A stretch of 64,000 nucleotides of DNA from positions 13,136,501 through 13,200,500 of the forward strand of contig NC_133167.1 in the NCBI RefSeq assembly GCF_040802235.1, given 5' to 3'. The notes under the pieces were generated by a model. It saw only the letters and a program-made list of their open reading frames with translations, was not told where the DNA came from and did no database searches. Source of the stretch: Manis javanica. Taxonomy: Eukaryota > Chordata > Mammalia > Pholidota > Manidae. Position 1 is the first letter of the stretch; each line of letters starts with the position of its first letter. This document shows positions 13,031 through 25,534 of the stretch, piece after piece. The position numbers were made by a program, and so were the translations under genes.

Positions 13031-13031
13031 T
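12850..13031 (+). repeat. L1 3' end followed by an (AC)n tract
   Basis: 'aaagttgctaagagactaga', 'catattgcaatatataaata' and 'gttacacaatgttatatgtt' mark a laurasiatherian-style L1 3' terminus. Its A-rich tail runs into an (AC)n microsatellite of about 12 units (13006-13030). Confidence 0.6.
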
Positions 13032-13039
13032 AGAGTAAA

Positions 13040-13930
13040 TTCCTGACCACTTACGGCTTTCTCCTTGGCAAGGAGGAGCCCCCATTTCCCACCCTCTCGG
13101 TCACTTACCATCCTCCTGTTACCCAGGTGGCAGAGAACCTCAGGTGAAGCAAGTAGCCTGTAGAGGCTCATTCAGGGTGGAACGTATTGAAATGTTGACT
13201 GACCAGTCAGTTTGACCATCTCTCTCTAGGCCTCCAGACCCACTCAGCAAGTCATTGATGCCTTTAATCTATATACCACTGACTCAGACCTCGTTGAGCT
13301 TCTCTCTCCAACTGATGAGCCCTGGAACTGGCCCTACTGCCACTCAGCTGGTATCCCCTCTGTCTCAGAGAGGTTCTGGGTACCCACCTAGATTCAGGTG
13401 TCAGTCCCCATGACTGGCTGTGTCATCCTGGTCATCAGCGAAGGTCCTTCCTGTGTAATTCTGCTAGTTCTTCTCTTGGGGATGGGGATATTTGCTCTTT
13501 TTTTTTTTTTAGAGCATCACTCAAGAGCTAGATCTTGGGATAGAAAAATAAACACAGCAGATATGGCACCTTCTCTCAGTGGCTCTGATGGTAGGTTCCT
13601 AACTGTCCAGTCCTGGCCCTGGGGTGATTTAGTGCAGGGGCACTGCTGACTTTGTGTGTAAGTGTTTGATAAAGGAGATAGGGAATTGTAGGCTCTGGAT
13701 TGGTTGGTTTCTGTATTAAAAGCATGCTTGCAAGGGAATTGTTTACTATCTCTAGAAACTAGCTGGTCCTGGAAGGGGCAGGCTGTCCTAGACCAAGGCC
13801 TCAAATGCCAAGAATACAGAAAATAAGATAGACTCAATAGAGTAAGTACTTGGGTTTTTGAGAGTCTGTAAAAAAAGGAGCCTTCTTTAACCTGGAGTAT
13901 CGGGATGGCTTCCATTAGGAAATGATGAGT
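13040..13930. other. Intergenic sequence
   Basis: No gene is supported. The 138-codon minus-strand frame at 13517-13933 has no domain or signal, and its shape is that of chance. A short poly-T run lies at about 13499-13511. Confidence 0.4.
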
Positions 13931-14200
13931 CAAGTGAAGGCCACAGACTGAGAGGAAGTTAACCAGGAGGGGCTAGGAGCCGAGCTCCACATTTAGGAAA
14001 TGGCACGTGCAAGGGTCCTGGAATGGTAGAAATCCCTGGGGGACTGAGGAACAGAAAAGCAGGACTAGAGCGGAAGGAGGTGGAGCTGAGGAGACTGTAC
14101 CCTGATGGGTGAGCAGGTTAGGGACCGAGGTGTCATCTGAGAGTAGTGACAAGGCCCTGAAGGCTTTTGTAAGAAGGCGGTGGTCAAGGACCCATGCCCC
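13930..14200. repeat. Ancient mammalian interspersed repeat
   Basis: 'gtgcaagggtcctggaatgg', 'aaagcaggactagagcggaa' and 'gtgacaaggccctgaaggct' match the layout of a common old mammalian repeat block, related to that at 541-1260. Family not resolved. Confidence 0.35.
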
Positions 14201-15175
14201 ACCTGTGCGGTCGGGCTCTCACACCTGACCTGGCAGCAGCAGAGCCCTCTTCTGGGTGCTGGGCCCTGTTGCTCTCCCTCTAGCTACTAGGATCGCCACC
14301 AGGGCTGCCACATTCCCTGTTTGGAATATCACTGCTCTCTCCCTACTCCACCCAGCAGATGGAACTTCCCAGCAGCTGCCCAGCCAGGCCTGCGCTTGCC
14401 CCTCCTGGCTGCCTTCCTGCACAACCTGAGCCAGTCCCTTCGCTCAAATCTTCCCCCCTTAGCTCATATAGCCACCATCTCAGCAAAGGAAAGGACATTC
14501 TAGTGGGGTTTACTTTGGTCATATTTGCCAAAAAAATTGAAGGACTTAATGAAAAGTGGCTCATCTGTCAGGAAAAGTACTCTTTCCTCCTAAGACACCC
14601 CAGCTAATGAATGAGAGATTAGTATGCAGAGGAGCGCAGAGCTGAAGTCAGGCTGGCTTTTTCCGGTTAAAAATGCACAAATAACAAGTCAGCAAGGCCT
14701 AATGCAGTTAGATGCGAAACCAAATTTGGAACAATTAGGTGTAAGGCAAATAGCTCCGTGTGTCCAATTGTGAAGTTGGGGGAGAACAATCCCACAGCGG
14801 TCTTGAGATTCAGTTTTCATTCGTTGAGTTCTGCGTCAACGTGCAGAAGCAACCTGATCTTTTACATCTGGTTCACTTGCCTTTCCGACCTGATTTGTTT
14901 TATTTAAGTCTTCTCTGGGTACTTCCAGTTTATGCACTTTGTTAGAATAAAAAACAAAACAACTGGAAAGGGCGCGAATGGACGGCAGGCAGTGGAGGAG
15001 AGCGATTCGGAGTGGCAGGTTACAGGTCTCCCACTTGGTGCATTAGCAGCGGGAGCTGCAGCTCCGCCGAGGCTGGTCCTGCTGCCTGGGCTGGAGGAGC
15101 CTGGGAGAGTCCGGCAGTGCGCTTCTGCTAGTTTAATACTGGTAAGTTTAAACCTAAGTCATGCAGTGGAAGGAA
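14200..15175. other. Intergenic sequence, few recognisable repeats
   Basis: No gene is seen. 14640-14960 is free of repeats I can recognise and has mixed composition, so it might be conserved non-coding sequence. No sequence evidence confirms that. Confidence 0.3.
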
Positions 15176-15335
15176 TACCGGGCTTGGAGACCGAGGACCA
15201 CATTCGAATATGTTCACACACATTCCACCTGTGCGACTTTGGGCAAAGGAACTGAGATTTTCTCTTTCCTTCTCTGTAGAATGAGAGAATTGATCTAAAT
15301 GACTTCGTTTGCAGGGCCTGAGGATGGGTTCCTAC
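15175..15335 (+). repeat. MIR SINE
   Basis: 'gggcttggagaccgaggacc', 'cacctgtgcgactttgggca' and 'tctctgtagaatgagagaat' follow the MIR order. Confidence 0.6.
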
Positions 15336-15656
15336 CGTAGAGCCTCCTTCGCAGGACGTGGTAAGGGTCTTTTTAAGCTGATGTAATTACCCCGCCCCTA
15401 ACCCTCCAACCTCACCTACTTCTGGAAGCCCTTCGTTAAAGGCTGTGGCTTGAGGTTAAAATGTTCTCATTAAAATGCCAATTAATTCTCCACACAGCTG
15501 TTTCAGTAGTTTTCCTTGTGTTGTCATTTCCTTTCTCTACTTAGAAAGTGACAATAATGAAAGCCAAGCCCCTTCGTCTGGCATTCCAAGGTCTTCAGGG
15601 GACTCCCTGGCTTTGTTCTGTGCTACAGGCAGTGCCGGGGATGCCAGGAGACAGAC

Positions 15657-15800
15657 GTATGGGAGCGTGGTTAGGAGGCAGGGTGTGTGTGTCGGGGGGT
15701 CTGGTTGGGGGCAGGGTGTGTGGGGGGCGTGGTTAGGAGGCAGCATGTGTGTGTGTGGTGGTTTAGGAGGTGGTGTGTGGGGGCGTGGTTAGCAAGGCAA
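15657..15800 (+). repeat. G-rich minisatellite
   Basis: Three to four degenerate copies of a roughly 35-40-bp unit built on 'gcgtggttaggaggcagggt' and gtgtgt runs. Nearly all G and T on the + strand, with many G-runs of three to six. Frames across it (for example 15475-15792) are low-complexity artefacts. Confidence 0.75.
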
Positions 15801-15829
15801 AACGTCCTGGGGTTGCCTAGCTTCTTCCC

Positions 15830-16015
15830 TTAACAAGTGTCTGAGTTTGGTGAATTTACGAGATCCTTTGTACCGTCATTTTCCTTCTCTGTGAAGTGGG
15901 AATAATAAGTGTACCTATCTCATAAAATCATTCTAAGTATTAAGAATGATAATTTATTTAAAACAGCCCTGTGCCTGGAGCAAGGTAAACATTTAATGAA
16001 CGTTGGCTGTTGCAC
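15830..16015 (+). repeat. MIR SINE
   Basis: 'cttctctgtgaagtgggaat', 'aagtgtacctatctcataaa' and 'gccctgtgcctggagcaagg' give the 3' two-thirds of MIR. Confidence 0.7.
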
Positions 16016-16019
16016 TCCC

Positions 16020-16440
16020 ACAGATCTATTTGCTGCCCACCCTGCACCTCGCTCATTCCTTTCTCTCAGTAGAGCACGCACTCACCTCATCTTTTTTCTA
16101 CCTGAAATCTTTCTTTAAGGCCCTCTTCAGATGCCACCATACCCGCAAAGGCTTTCTTGAGCTTTTGAGAGAACTAGTGATTCCTGGTCCCTCTTGGTCC
16201 TTTCCTTGTGTTTCTCCTGAGAGAAACATTCTGTTTTATCTAACAATAATGTGTGGATGAGGGTCTTCTACCCACCTCCGGGCACCCACCCTCACACCCC
16301 GGGCACCCAACCTCACACCCATTCACTAGCCTGTGGGCTCTAAGAGGGCAGGGTAGACAGCTCATTCCTTCCTGAATAATTCAATCAGTTCAATAAATAT
16401 TTGATGAATCAGCAAATGACTGAGTGAAGGCATGAGTTCA
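16020..16440 (+). repeat. L2 LINE 3' end
   Basis: Ends with 'tgtgggctctaagagggcag' and 'caataaatatttgatgaatc', the L2 terminus. Upstream is decayed L2 C-rich sequence. Confidence 0.65.
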
Positions 16441-16444
16441 AGGT

Positions 16445-17640
16445 TACTCAAATAGCGCTTTCTACCATTATTACAGATTGGTTCTATCAGAGAGCAGGGC
16501 TTCAAGAAACATAATTTGGGTGCTCATGGAAGGCTAATGTGTGAGGTTTGCCTTTCAGCCACGGAAGGACAGGCCTCTGTGGGACCAAAGAAGGTGAAGG
16601 GCCCCCAAACAAGTACTACTTGCATTTTCTATGTTTTAAAATAAGCCCCATGGCTTTGGTTTGAGTTGATGGCGAGAAGTAATTACATGAGAGATGATGA
16701 ATAGACAGACACAAACCAAAGTGAATCTGAATGTAGCAAGGCCCACATCCATCTTGCTGGATTTTTATCTCTCGTTTGAATCCCCGGAGTAATGGTGGCT
16801 CTTAAAGGAGGGAATTGCTTCCAATGAAGATTCATGGGGAGCAGAGGGTGGGGGGCTGAGGGAAGTAACAGTCACCAGGCAGCCTGGCAGCCTGTGTAAG
16901 ATCCAATCATACAAAACTGGGTTCCAGCAATCCCCAATTAAAGTTAGGTTTGTTCAGTGGGGATTTTATCTATTTAAAAGATGTTTCCCAAATCCTCAAG
17001 TCTAAATTTATTTCACTTAACCAGTCGCGTTTTCATATGGGATAAACCATGAGAGAGAGTGAAAGCGGTACTCTCAATACTAACGGGCTGAGGGTTGTGC
17101 TGCATTCTGCAAATTCCATAGTGGACCTAATTTGGAACCAAGAACTGGATCCATCACATTCTGAGGCATTGGTGTATGGTGAATAGGTCCTACTTTACCT
17201 TTTCTCATCCCACAATTCCTGAAAAGTGGTTATTTTAGTGTCTTCTTGTGACTGCTTGATAAAACCAATGAGACGCTCTTTTCAAGTCCCACAAACCAGG
17301 ATCTCCTGATAATAGAGAAGATGTTGGCCTCTGGCAAGTCCCCTACTTGTTCTTAAAATAGACCCATTCTGTTATTAGGTTTAGTATCTTTGGGTTCAGG
17401 AGACACAACTAACCCTTGGGACGTGCGCAGCTGTGGGGAGAGAGGCTCTGGACCCAGAGAAAAGGCTCCAGTACAGCTAAGTATCCTGTGGTCAAGCGCC
17501 GGATGTGGGAGCAGCCTGCCCTTTGGACAACTGAAGAAAGCTCTGTGTAAAAATCCAGACTACCCGGGAAGCTGAGGCAAAGCAAATGCTTCTATTCTTC
17601 TCCTGACCTGTTCCATCCATATTAGACAGCCAAGTTCAGA
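16445..17640. other. Intergenic sequence, few recognisable repeats
   Basis: No gene. The block around 16620-17050 lacks repeats I know and includes TAAT- and ATTA-rich runs. It may be a conserved element; only an alignment could show this. Confidence 0.3.
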
Positions 17641-17679
17641 GCTTCCCTGTTACCTGAAATCTGCAGCCTTCCTATACAG

Positions 17680-17865
17680 AATTAATCAAGATCTCTCTGT
17701 ACCCACTGCTCCTGGTGTACACATTTATCATAGCCCAATGCATTTAGGCGTGTATAGATGTTTTCCACCAAAGCCATTTCCCCCACTAGACTCTACATGG
17801 GCAGCCCCTGATACTTGACAATGCAATGCTTGACACAAAGAAAATAGCCAATTAATGTTTGTCAA
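17680..17865 (+). repeat. L2-like fragment
   Basis: 'gactctacatgggcagcccc' and 'tgcttgacacaaagaaaata' then 'attaatgtttgtc' resemble a decayed L2 terminus. Confidence 0.4.
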
Positions 17866-17889
17866 TAATTATAGTACTATATGTATTGA

Positions 17890-18100
17890 ATGCTTATTGC
17901 TCTGGTTGAATTCACACAAACCCCTACGAGATACCTACTGTTATGATTTCTATTTTATGTAGGAGGAAGCAGAGACACAAAGAGAATAACCTGATCAGGC
18001 CTCCGCAGCTAGTGACAGTGGTAAGGTTCAAACCCAGGCAGTCTGGCGCCAGAACTTGCCCATTAACTGCTTTCTTTCCTCTTAATAGATGGATGATTCT
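17890..18100 (-). repeat. MIR SINE, antisense
   Basis: Reverse-orientation MIR: 'agaggcacagag'-like 'gcagagacacaaagagaata', 'cagctagtgacagtggtaag' and 'caaacccaggcagtctggcg'. Confidence 0.7.
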
Positions 18101-18279
18101 TGACTGGACTAAGATGAAGTAATGAAGCATAGTTCAGAAGGAAGGAATTCACCATTGTAGAAGAGAAAGAGAATTTATCTCCTTGGCTTTCATCACTATT
18201 GTTAAAAGACCCCAAATCCTACTGCAGCTGATGGAGCCAGACACAGGCAATTTAGAGATTTCAGAGTTGAAGTCAGGAA

Positions 18280-18900
18280 ATAAATGCATAGAAGGGACTC
18301 TGCAAAGTCTCATTGGCTCAGAGCCCTAATAAGCTCAGCAGCTAAGATGGCTGGGAGCCTACGAAGGGCAGTCATTTTGGGGTTTGCTCGTGAGACCCCT
18401 GGTTCCTCTGAAACGCGCCGGCTGCTGGCCAGCTTGCCCCGCAGCACTCTCTCAGGCATCCTGACATTTCAGTCTTGGACCCGAGCCTCTTTAGGACAGA
18501 GACAGGCCTGACTGTAACGAATGGCTGCACCTCTGTGAATGCACAGTGTGCACATTGCTTCCACTGGGCCCTTGGTGCAGAGCTGGGCGGAGATACTGAT
18601 GATTAAACCGTGAACCTGGCCTTGGGCTGAGGAGGCGGCGGCGAGGGCCTGCAATGAGGTGTTCACTCTCATTCATAGCTGCTGCCGACTCACCGAGCCT
18701 CTCAGCCCCCAGGCAGCGTGACTCACGTCTTATTATTCCCTCCAGCCTGTGTGTGCCGACTTTAAATCCTCCCGTCTGACGCCACGCTGCCAGGCTGCAG
18801 TCAAGGCAGCGAGCGGCAGAAGCGCCTCCCAGGAACACCTCTGTCTCCGTTGGCTGGAGAGGGGAACTTGCTTTCCAGCTGTTCAGCAGACACTGTTTTT
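18280..18900. other. GC-richer block, possible conserved non-coding element
   Basis: Clearly GC-richer than its flanks, with several CpGs (for example 'aaacgcgccggctg', 'ggaggcggcggcgagg') and no transposon that I recognise. Overlapping short frames on both strands (18284-18511, 18491-18838, 18749-19003) show no domain. It lies about 10 kb upstream of the SCG2 promoter. A distal regulatory element is possible but inferred from composition alone. Confidence 0.3.
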
Positions 18901-19079
18901 TCCCTTCATGCTACACAAACCTTTCTTGTTACTTCTCTTCATTCTAATTAAGGGGAGACTGCAAATGCACTGTCCTGCAGAGACGTCTGGAAATCAGTTC
19001 TAATCATACAGGTATAAGGGAAATTATTTTTTTAGCTTGGTTACAATTTTAAACTTCAGGTATGGCAAACCCGGTTTCA

Positions 19080-19335
19080 GTGAATTCCCAGGGACTGGAA
19101 AGTGAATAATAATCAGGCTGCACATAGCAGATTACCTCAACTTTGCTGAGTATTTCTACAGCTATTGTGTAATTGGATCCTTGCAGCAACTCTCTGGGTA
19201 CCCTCATTTGGCAAAAGAAGAAACTGAGGCCCAGAGAGGTTAAGTAATTTGCCTGAGACCCCACAGCTACACTGAAGCCCAGTGTTCTGCCTTCTGCATT
19301 GTATACCTGCTGCCTGTTGAATTTGTTCTGAGGCA
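19080..19335 (-). repeat. MIR SINE, antisense
   Basis: 'aaactgaggcccagagaggt' then 'taagtaatttgcctgagacc' and 'ccacagctacactgaagccc' give a clear antisense MIR. Confidence 0.8.
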
Positions 19336-19339
19336 AATT

Positions 19340-22300
19340 TTACTGGAGAGCTAATGCATTAAAAAAAAAATGTTTGGCCATTGAATGTAGCATTCTTGGA
19401 GATGGGAAGAAGAGGAGAGAGATGTGACTATACAACCAATAGTTCTGGACCCCAAAATGAGGATTTTTTTTTAGTCCCACTCAAGGTTAAACTAAAAATG
19501 TAACTCACAATTAAAAAAAAATTAGCCATTTGAAGACTTTTTTAATCTCTTTTTCTAAGCATTATCTCTATTATTATTTTCTTAATACATTTTTTTATAT
19601 TGAGTCTATTGTTTAGTCTAAATAAAAGGAGGTTGTATCACTGCCTCAACTTGAGAATTTTATCACCTATATAAATAGGAAGCAACCCCCAAACCATAAA
19701 TTAAGTAAAAATATAAAGATGTTAATACATTTCTGGTTATATCCTGCAGCCTGCAGAAAGCTCTGAGCTTAAGGCCAAAAAAGGAAGATCTTCAAGTGTC
19801 AGAAAAATGTTAAATATGTACTAGCCTCCAACTGAAATGTTCTTTTTTATATAACTAGAAAAATTGTACAAGAAATAAATTTCAGACTATGTAATTCAAT
19901 GTTATTTAATACCATCTCTACACCTGGCATAAAATCACTTCCAATAGTGCTGTGGATATGTTTTCTTTTGGGAAACATAGATGTGTCTGACTGACTTTCT
20001 GAGAATAGCAGCCCCCAGGGAAAAGCAGGATGAGACCCTCATTGCCTGCGCACCCCCTTTCTTCTCTAGTTAAGACCATGCCTCTAAGGCTTTAGTCGTT
20101 CAAGTTATAGTAATATTCCAACCCAGTTGATTTCAATATTTGTATCAGTCAACAAACAATCCCCCAAACCAACTGCTTATAACAACTTTATTTCTTGTTC
20201 ACACTACCTGCCCATGAAAGGTCTAGAAGGTAATTTTGCACATTGCAGTCAGTCACTCAGGGACAAGGCTGTGGAGCAGCCACCATCTCAAACTTTGCCT
20301 ATTGCCAAGAGAAGGGAAAGTGAACTCTGCTATGTCCACTTTCAACACATGGTGCCAGCCAATCACAAAAGTCCAAGAAGTGTAATTCTATCATATGCCC
20401 AGGAGAAAGCAGAATCAGAAATATTTAGTGAATAGTGCTAAGAGCTACACCAAAATTTTAAGCTCGTATACTCACTTGAGCATCTGTTACAGCTCTGGAG
20501 CTGCCAGATTAAAAAAAGACACTATAATACATCAATATTTGTATTCCATGTCATGGGACTCAGTGGAACTCAGGTTAAAAACCTATGTTCTAGTGAATAG
20601 AGTAACTGCTTGCAAGGGCTGGGGAATAATTAAGGAAGGTTTTGCTGACGAGATGAATCAACTAAAAATTTTTAAAGTGTCAAAATGGTGGAGAAGAGGG
20701 TAGACCATTTTCCTATTAAGAATGTTGTGGATGAAGATGAGCCTGAGGATACTGATTATATCCTCTGGTAGACAGATTTGTATAACTGAAATTGAAAAGC
20801 CAGGGATTTGGGACTGGAGAGGAATGGGAGAGCATTAAGGGGAAAAAAGAAAATTAATGAAAGCCCTTGAGCATATAGAAAATTAATCAGGTTGGTATCA
20901 GTTTAACAAGAGAGACTCATAATCAGAAAAAGTTGAAAGATAATTTGCTACTGTGTTTTTAAGGATCAAGCCCCATGGTTTGCACTTAGTAGGCAATTTT
21001 TGTAAATTGAGTGTCATATTTTTAATTCAACACCCCATTCAGTCAACAGTATTTTCTGAGTGCTGGCTCAGATTAGAAATAGAAATTACCTCCCTTAAAG
21101 TGCCAGTAACTAACTTCCTGGAGGAAAAAGATAAGGATGGAAGGAGATCAGTGATAAACACTGGAGAGGTTGGAAAGAGATTTTTAGAAAGACCAAACAC
21201 AAGGGGATGAGAAGAGGCTGTGAGAATGGATAAAAAAGAAAGGAGCAACCGGGAAGAATTAGCAATGGGTAGGGAAGGAAAGGGGTGAGGGCGTGGCAAG
21301 GGAGAAAGTGCAGGAATGAGCTGAGGAGACTGTATTCCCTGGTTGGCACTGAGGGTTAGAGACTATAATTGACCATGTGAGGGCACTGAGGAAGTGGTAA
21401 GTGATTGGGAGGGAATGTGGCCAGCTTGGGTCTTGATATGTTTATTTTTAGATGTATTAATTTTAAGGTTGGTTTGAATGGCTTTTTGTTGTAGGGTGAA
21501 AAAAACAAAACAAGATCCTTGACCCAGTGTCCTCAAAGAGATTACAGAGAGTGACCTAAAAGCCTCACAAATAAATGCTACAATGGTGGTAAGTACTAAC
21601 CAGGAGAGAAATGTGGTCCATGAGAGAATATTCTGGAGAGAATTTGCTGTGTCAGGAAAGTCAGAGAAGGTTTCCCTGAGGAAATGGTGACTGCGCTTCC
21701 TTTGAATTAAGAGGTTGACTGGAAAAGCATGCAGGGTGGAGTTGGGGAGACTTTCTTGTAGAACAATTGGGATGAAGGATGTCCACTGTGAGTTAGGTGC
21801 TCCTTGAAAGTCTTAAAATAAGCCAAAGAATATGCTTTGGAGGTGGGGCCCAGAACCATTGTTCATGAAGAAAACCTAAGAGAACTGTTTTACTTAGAAA
21901 AAGAAGATTGGCTGGGGAGGCATGATTCTGGTTATAAGGAAGTGAACTGAGACTAGTTCCATGCATCCCTAGAGCACAGAATTGGATCCACAGTGAAGCC
22001 CACAAGGGGTCATACTTCAGACCAATGTGAAGGAAAATCCCAAACTTTGAGAATAAGTTGTCCAAAGATGGATCAGGTGGCACTGGATGGTAATCAGTTT
22101 CTTTTCATTGGATGCCTTCAAGTATATGCTAGAAGGCTGCCAGGAATGTGATCAAGTAGATAGCAATAGATTAAATAAGAGCAGATGACTTTTTTATATG
22201 CTTTTCCAATCATAACAATCTGTGGGCTAGTTGCCACTCAGACAAAGCCATCTATCTATATTTATACAAGAATCAGCTTTTAAAATGAAATCCTTATAAG

Positions 22301-23010
22301 TTGTGGAAGAGATGTTCTTAACAAATATCAATAGCATTTCCATAACAGGAATAGATAGTGGGCTGGTGAGTGAGTCCCTAGGAAAGTTGTAGGAAAAGGT
22401 CAAAAGTATTTACAATTGAATTTGATTTTATGCTTAATGAAGTTTCAATAAGAGAAAAATTTAAAGATAATGTGAAAAAGAAAAATTAATGTTTCATTAT
22501 GTTATCTAAGAAAGGCATGGCCATACCATATATTTTGAGGAGCTAGGAAATCAAATTCCTAAAGTATTGATGTGACTTGTTAAGTAGTCACATTTTACAT
22601 GTGATACATTGAAATGGCCCTGGAGTCACTGGTTCCAATTCTAAGCCCTATAGGCAGTAATACTGGGGCAATTTTATTAACCCATATGTTTGAAGCTGCT
22701 TAGGTAACTTCTCCAAATACTCTCATAGAGGACGCATGGTGCAGATGCATTTCATCCTGCTAATGTTTACTTGTGAGGGCCTCGATCTCCAAGCACTTCA
22801 GAATTATTAAGGGACCGCAAAAAAGGGGATGGTCAAAACAAAACTATAAATTAGTCAATCATGTCTCTCTTTGTTGTTTTTTCACTTCATTTTTTGTCAT
22901 ACTTTCCCCATTGTCAGGGTTCTTATCTCTGTTTTGGAGTCTTTGTTCTGGCCCTTGAGGATTCTCAGGGTCCACCCAATAGCTCTTCTCTCAGGCTTGC
23001 TTTCCTAGGC
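19340..23010. other. Intergenic sequence with one possible old LTR repeat
   Basis: No gene. 20125-20400 ('aacaactttatttcttgttc', 'cagtcactcagggacaaggc') looks like an old LTR-derived repeat. 21500-21720 resembles an old interspersed repeat. Families not resolved. The 102-codon frames at 20127-20435 and 20395-20703 carry no domain. Confidence 0.35.
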
Positions 23011-23014
23011 TGTA

Positions 23015-23185
23015 ACTCTGTGGTCATCAAACCTTAGCATCCATCACCATTACCAGGAAGGGTTTTAGGGTGCCCCTACCCCCCCAACTGCTAGGGCCCA
23101 TCAGGTGGGGTCTTGGAATTTGCATTATCTACAACTATCCAGGTGATGCTAATATTGTTGGGACTACACATTCTTCAGTTCAAAG
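23015..23185 (+). repeat. MER5-type hAT element
   Basis: 'tgtggtcatcaaaccttagc', 'ggtggggtcttggaatttgc' and 'atccaggtgatgctaatatt' follow MER5A/B, a non-autonomous hAT-Charlie transposon. Decayed. Confidence 0.6.
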
Positions 23186-23189
23186 TAAT

Positions 23190-25465
23190 TTGATGATTTG
23201 ATTTGTGCACTAATTCCTGGACTCCATCAAAAATTCCAAGAGAAATAATTGCCTGTGATGTGAAATACAGGCAGAGTGGCTGGATTTGCTGAGGATAGGT
23301 TTTAGATTGGGAAGCCTTTTCCAGCTCCCTACTTCATATTATACATGCAGAAGTGATATATTCATTTTACCAAAATAGCACTCTAAAATCCCTACAAAGG
23401 CTAAGTGAACTGTGGGAGTCATCTGGTGAGTCAGTGGGAGCCCTGGACGTAAAATGCTTAAGTTAACCAGGAAGATGCTAAACCTTGACCTTGAAGGCTC
23501 TCCTGCATCTCCCTAGGCTTCTGACCGAAAGAAGGGGTAGAAATGTGTAGTTGGGTTATTTCCAAACAGAGATATTCTTATTAAAATATTTGCATGTAAA
23601 TACTGAAAACATTGATTCACAAAACAATTATGCTAGGATAATCTGAAAGATTGAGACATTCAGTGTTGTTTTAAGCAAAGTAATTAGCTTCTAGCTCACA
23701 AACTTCTTTCTCTGAAAACCCATTGAGGGAGCAGATGCTCAAACATGCATGGTATTAAATTAAGAGAATGGTACTTTCTTTTCCTTCAAGAACCAGATGG
23801 TTCCAGAATCCAAAGGCAATGGAGAAGAAAGCCAAAATTTATTTATTTTAAGTGGTTCTCATTGAGGGTTTATGAGAAAGATCACATTTTAGTACCTAGT
23901 AGACACATGTAAAATTTCACAAATGCAAATTTCACAGTCAATTGCCTTTTCACAAAGAGGCAATGTGCAAAGGTTATAAAGAACCTTAAAGGTTATCTGT
24001 CTATTTAGGGCCAGTAGTAATGTGATATCTTGGTAAGAGGAAAAAAAAATTACAAGGAATAAACAAATACTGGAATTATAGATTGCTTATTTTTCTTTAT
24101 GTGCAGTTTCAAAGTTTAACTCAAATACCAGGAAAATATTTTATAAAACAAAGGAAAGATTAGAAAAATATACAGTGCTCCTATTGTGAAAGAACATTTT
24201 CCTTTAAAAAAAAACTAAACATAATTTGCTAACAATGCCTGAAGCTCAAATGAATAAAGGTTGTTCATTTGCATAAGGACACTCTCAGAGGATTAAAAAA
24301 TTCCAAGAGGGAATGTGTGGAGCTTTGGCAGTAGGAATGAGAAAAATATTAACTCAGTTCGATACAACATATTGTTGGCCAGCCATTATATCCAAGATCC
24401 TGGGCTAAGCATGAGGGTACAATGGTAGAAAACAGAGTTTCTGCATCCTAGAACTAGTGGATTTTGTCTGGGAAACTGGGTAGTTACAGAATTAAGTGTA
24501 TCCAGTTTCTGATTTATATGTTCTTTGACCAGCAACTTGTCAGGCTCTGCCTTTGCAAGTGAAGAGGAAAAACATTTCATTCTTCTTTGATGGTGAGTTT
24601 TTTTAAAAAAATCATCTTATGACAGGAACATTTATTAACAAGAAAGTGCACCATAACTAAAAGAAAGGAGTTTAATTAAGTTTTGGAAGCAACACATCAG
24701 GGAGCTAAAGAGTAAATGAGGAGTATAAAAGGGAAAAGGGAAAAGAAAGGAAGGGAGGCAGATAGGTGGGGACTGACAATGAAAAGTAGCCCAAGCCTAG
24801 AAGGGCCAGGGGAAGACAGTGTAGACCACCTCCTGCATCCCTCCCCACCCCCCATCCTCAAATGCTAGTGGACCTCAGGTCATACATGCTGCTGACTGAA
24901 CTCCTCCCGCAGAGTCTTAGTCCTCCAAGAAATAGAAGGATGAGGGTGGGAGCCAGAGACAGGAAAGGATATGAGAGAAAGTGGAGAAAGAAGACACATT
25001 GACCTTCTGGGTGTTAATTGCTTTCATATAAATTGAAATGAAATGAGAAGTGTAATGGAGTGGAAGAAAGATACACTTCAAATTGAAGGATTACTAAAGT
25101 AGGAGATTGCTTGTACAGATGACAGAAAAATAAAAATCTGGTCTAAATGAAATATGAAAATTGAATAACAAATGAAATGACCAAGATTTAAGAAAATCTG
25201 ATCATAAAAACAAATTAGCCCATTCCAATTACTTGGATTTAAATTGTGAATGATTAGCTTGATCTTAGCAGCACCACGGTAAAGATGCAAGCTAATGTAG
25301 TAAAAACCATTATCATACATGGTACATTATTATTTTGAAAATGTCAAAGATACAGAGATTTGTTTCTTGGAGGCAATGATAGTTGGCAATTGAGACCTAA
25401 CAGAAAATTAAAATTTTGTAAGGAATTTAAAAAATGACCTTATCTCAGGCTTGTGATAAAAAGAT
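23190..25465. other. AT-rich intergenic sequence
   Basis: I see no gene, RNA or repeat that I can name with confidence. Confidence 0.4.
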
Positions 25466-25470
25466 TTATA

Positions 25471-25534
25471 GGTTATATTTAATATATTATACATGCTCTG
25501 AAAGCAGAGCATGTTATATTATATATAATGTATT
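25471..25534. repeat. Long AT-rich inverted repeat (hairpin)
   Basis: The core at 25491-25514 is a perfect 10-bp stem, acatgctctg / cagagcatgt, around an AAAG loop. It is extended on both sides by imperfectly paired tatattata tracts to a stem of about 25 bp. Origin unknown; I recognise no miniature transposon. Confidence 0.7.

Noticed and set aside
12999-13031. Possible CRISPR-like or regularly spaced repeats
   Set aside because: The only regular arrays are simple microsatellites and the 28-bp leader repeat. The window is mammalian, and no spacer-repeat structure exists.
13517-13933. 138-codon minus-strand frame
   Set aside because: No domain, no splice or promoter context, and a neighbouring repeat; of a length expected by chance.
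15475-15792. 105-codon glycine-rich frame
   Set aside because: It is produced by the G-rich minisatellite; no start context or conservation cue.
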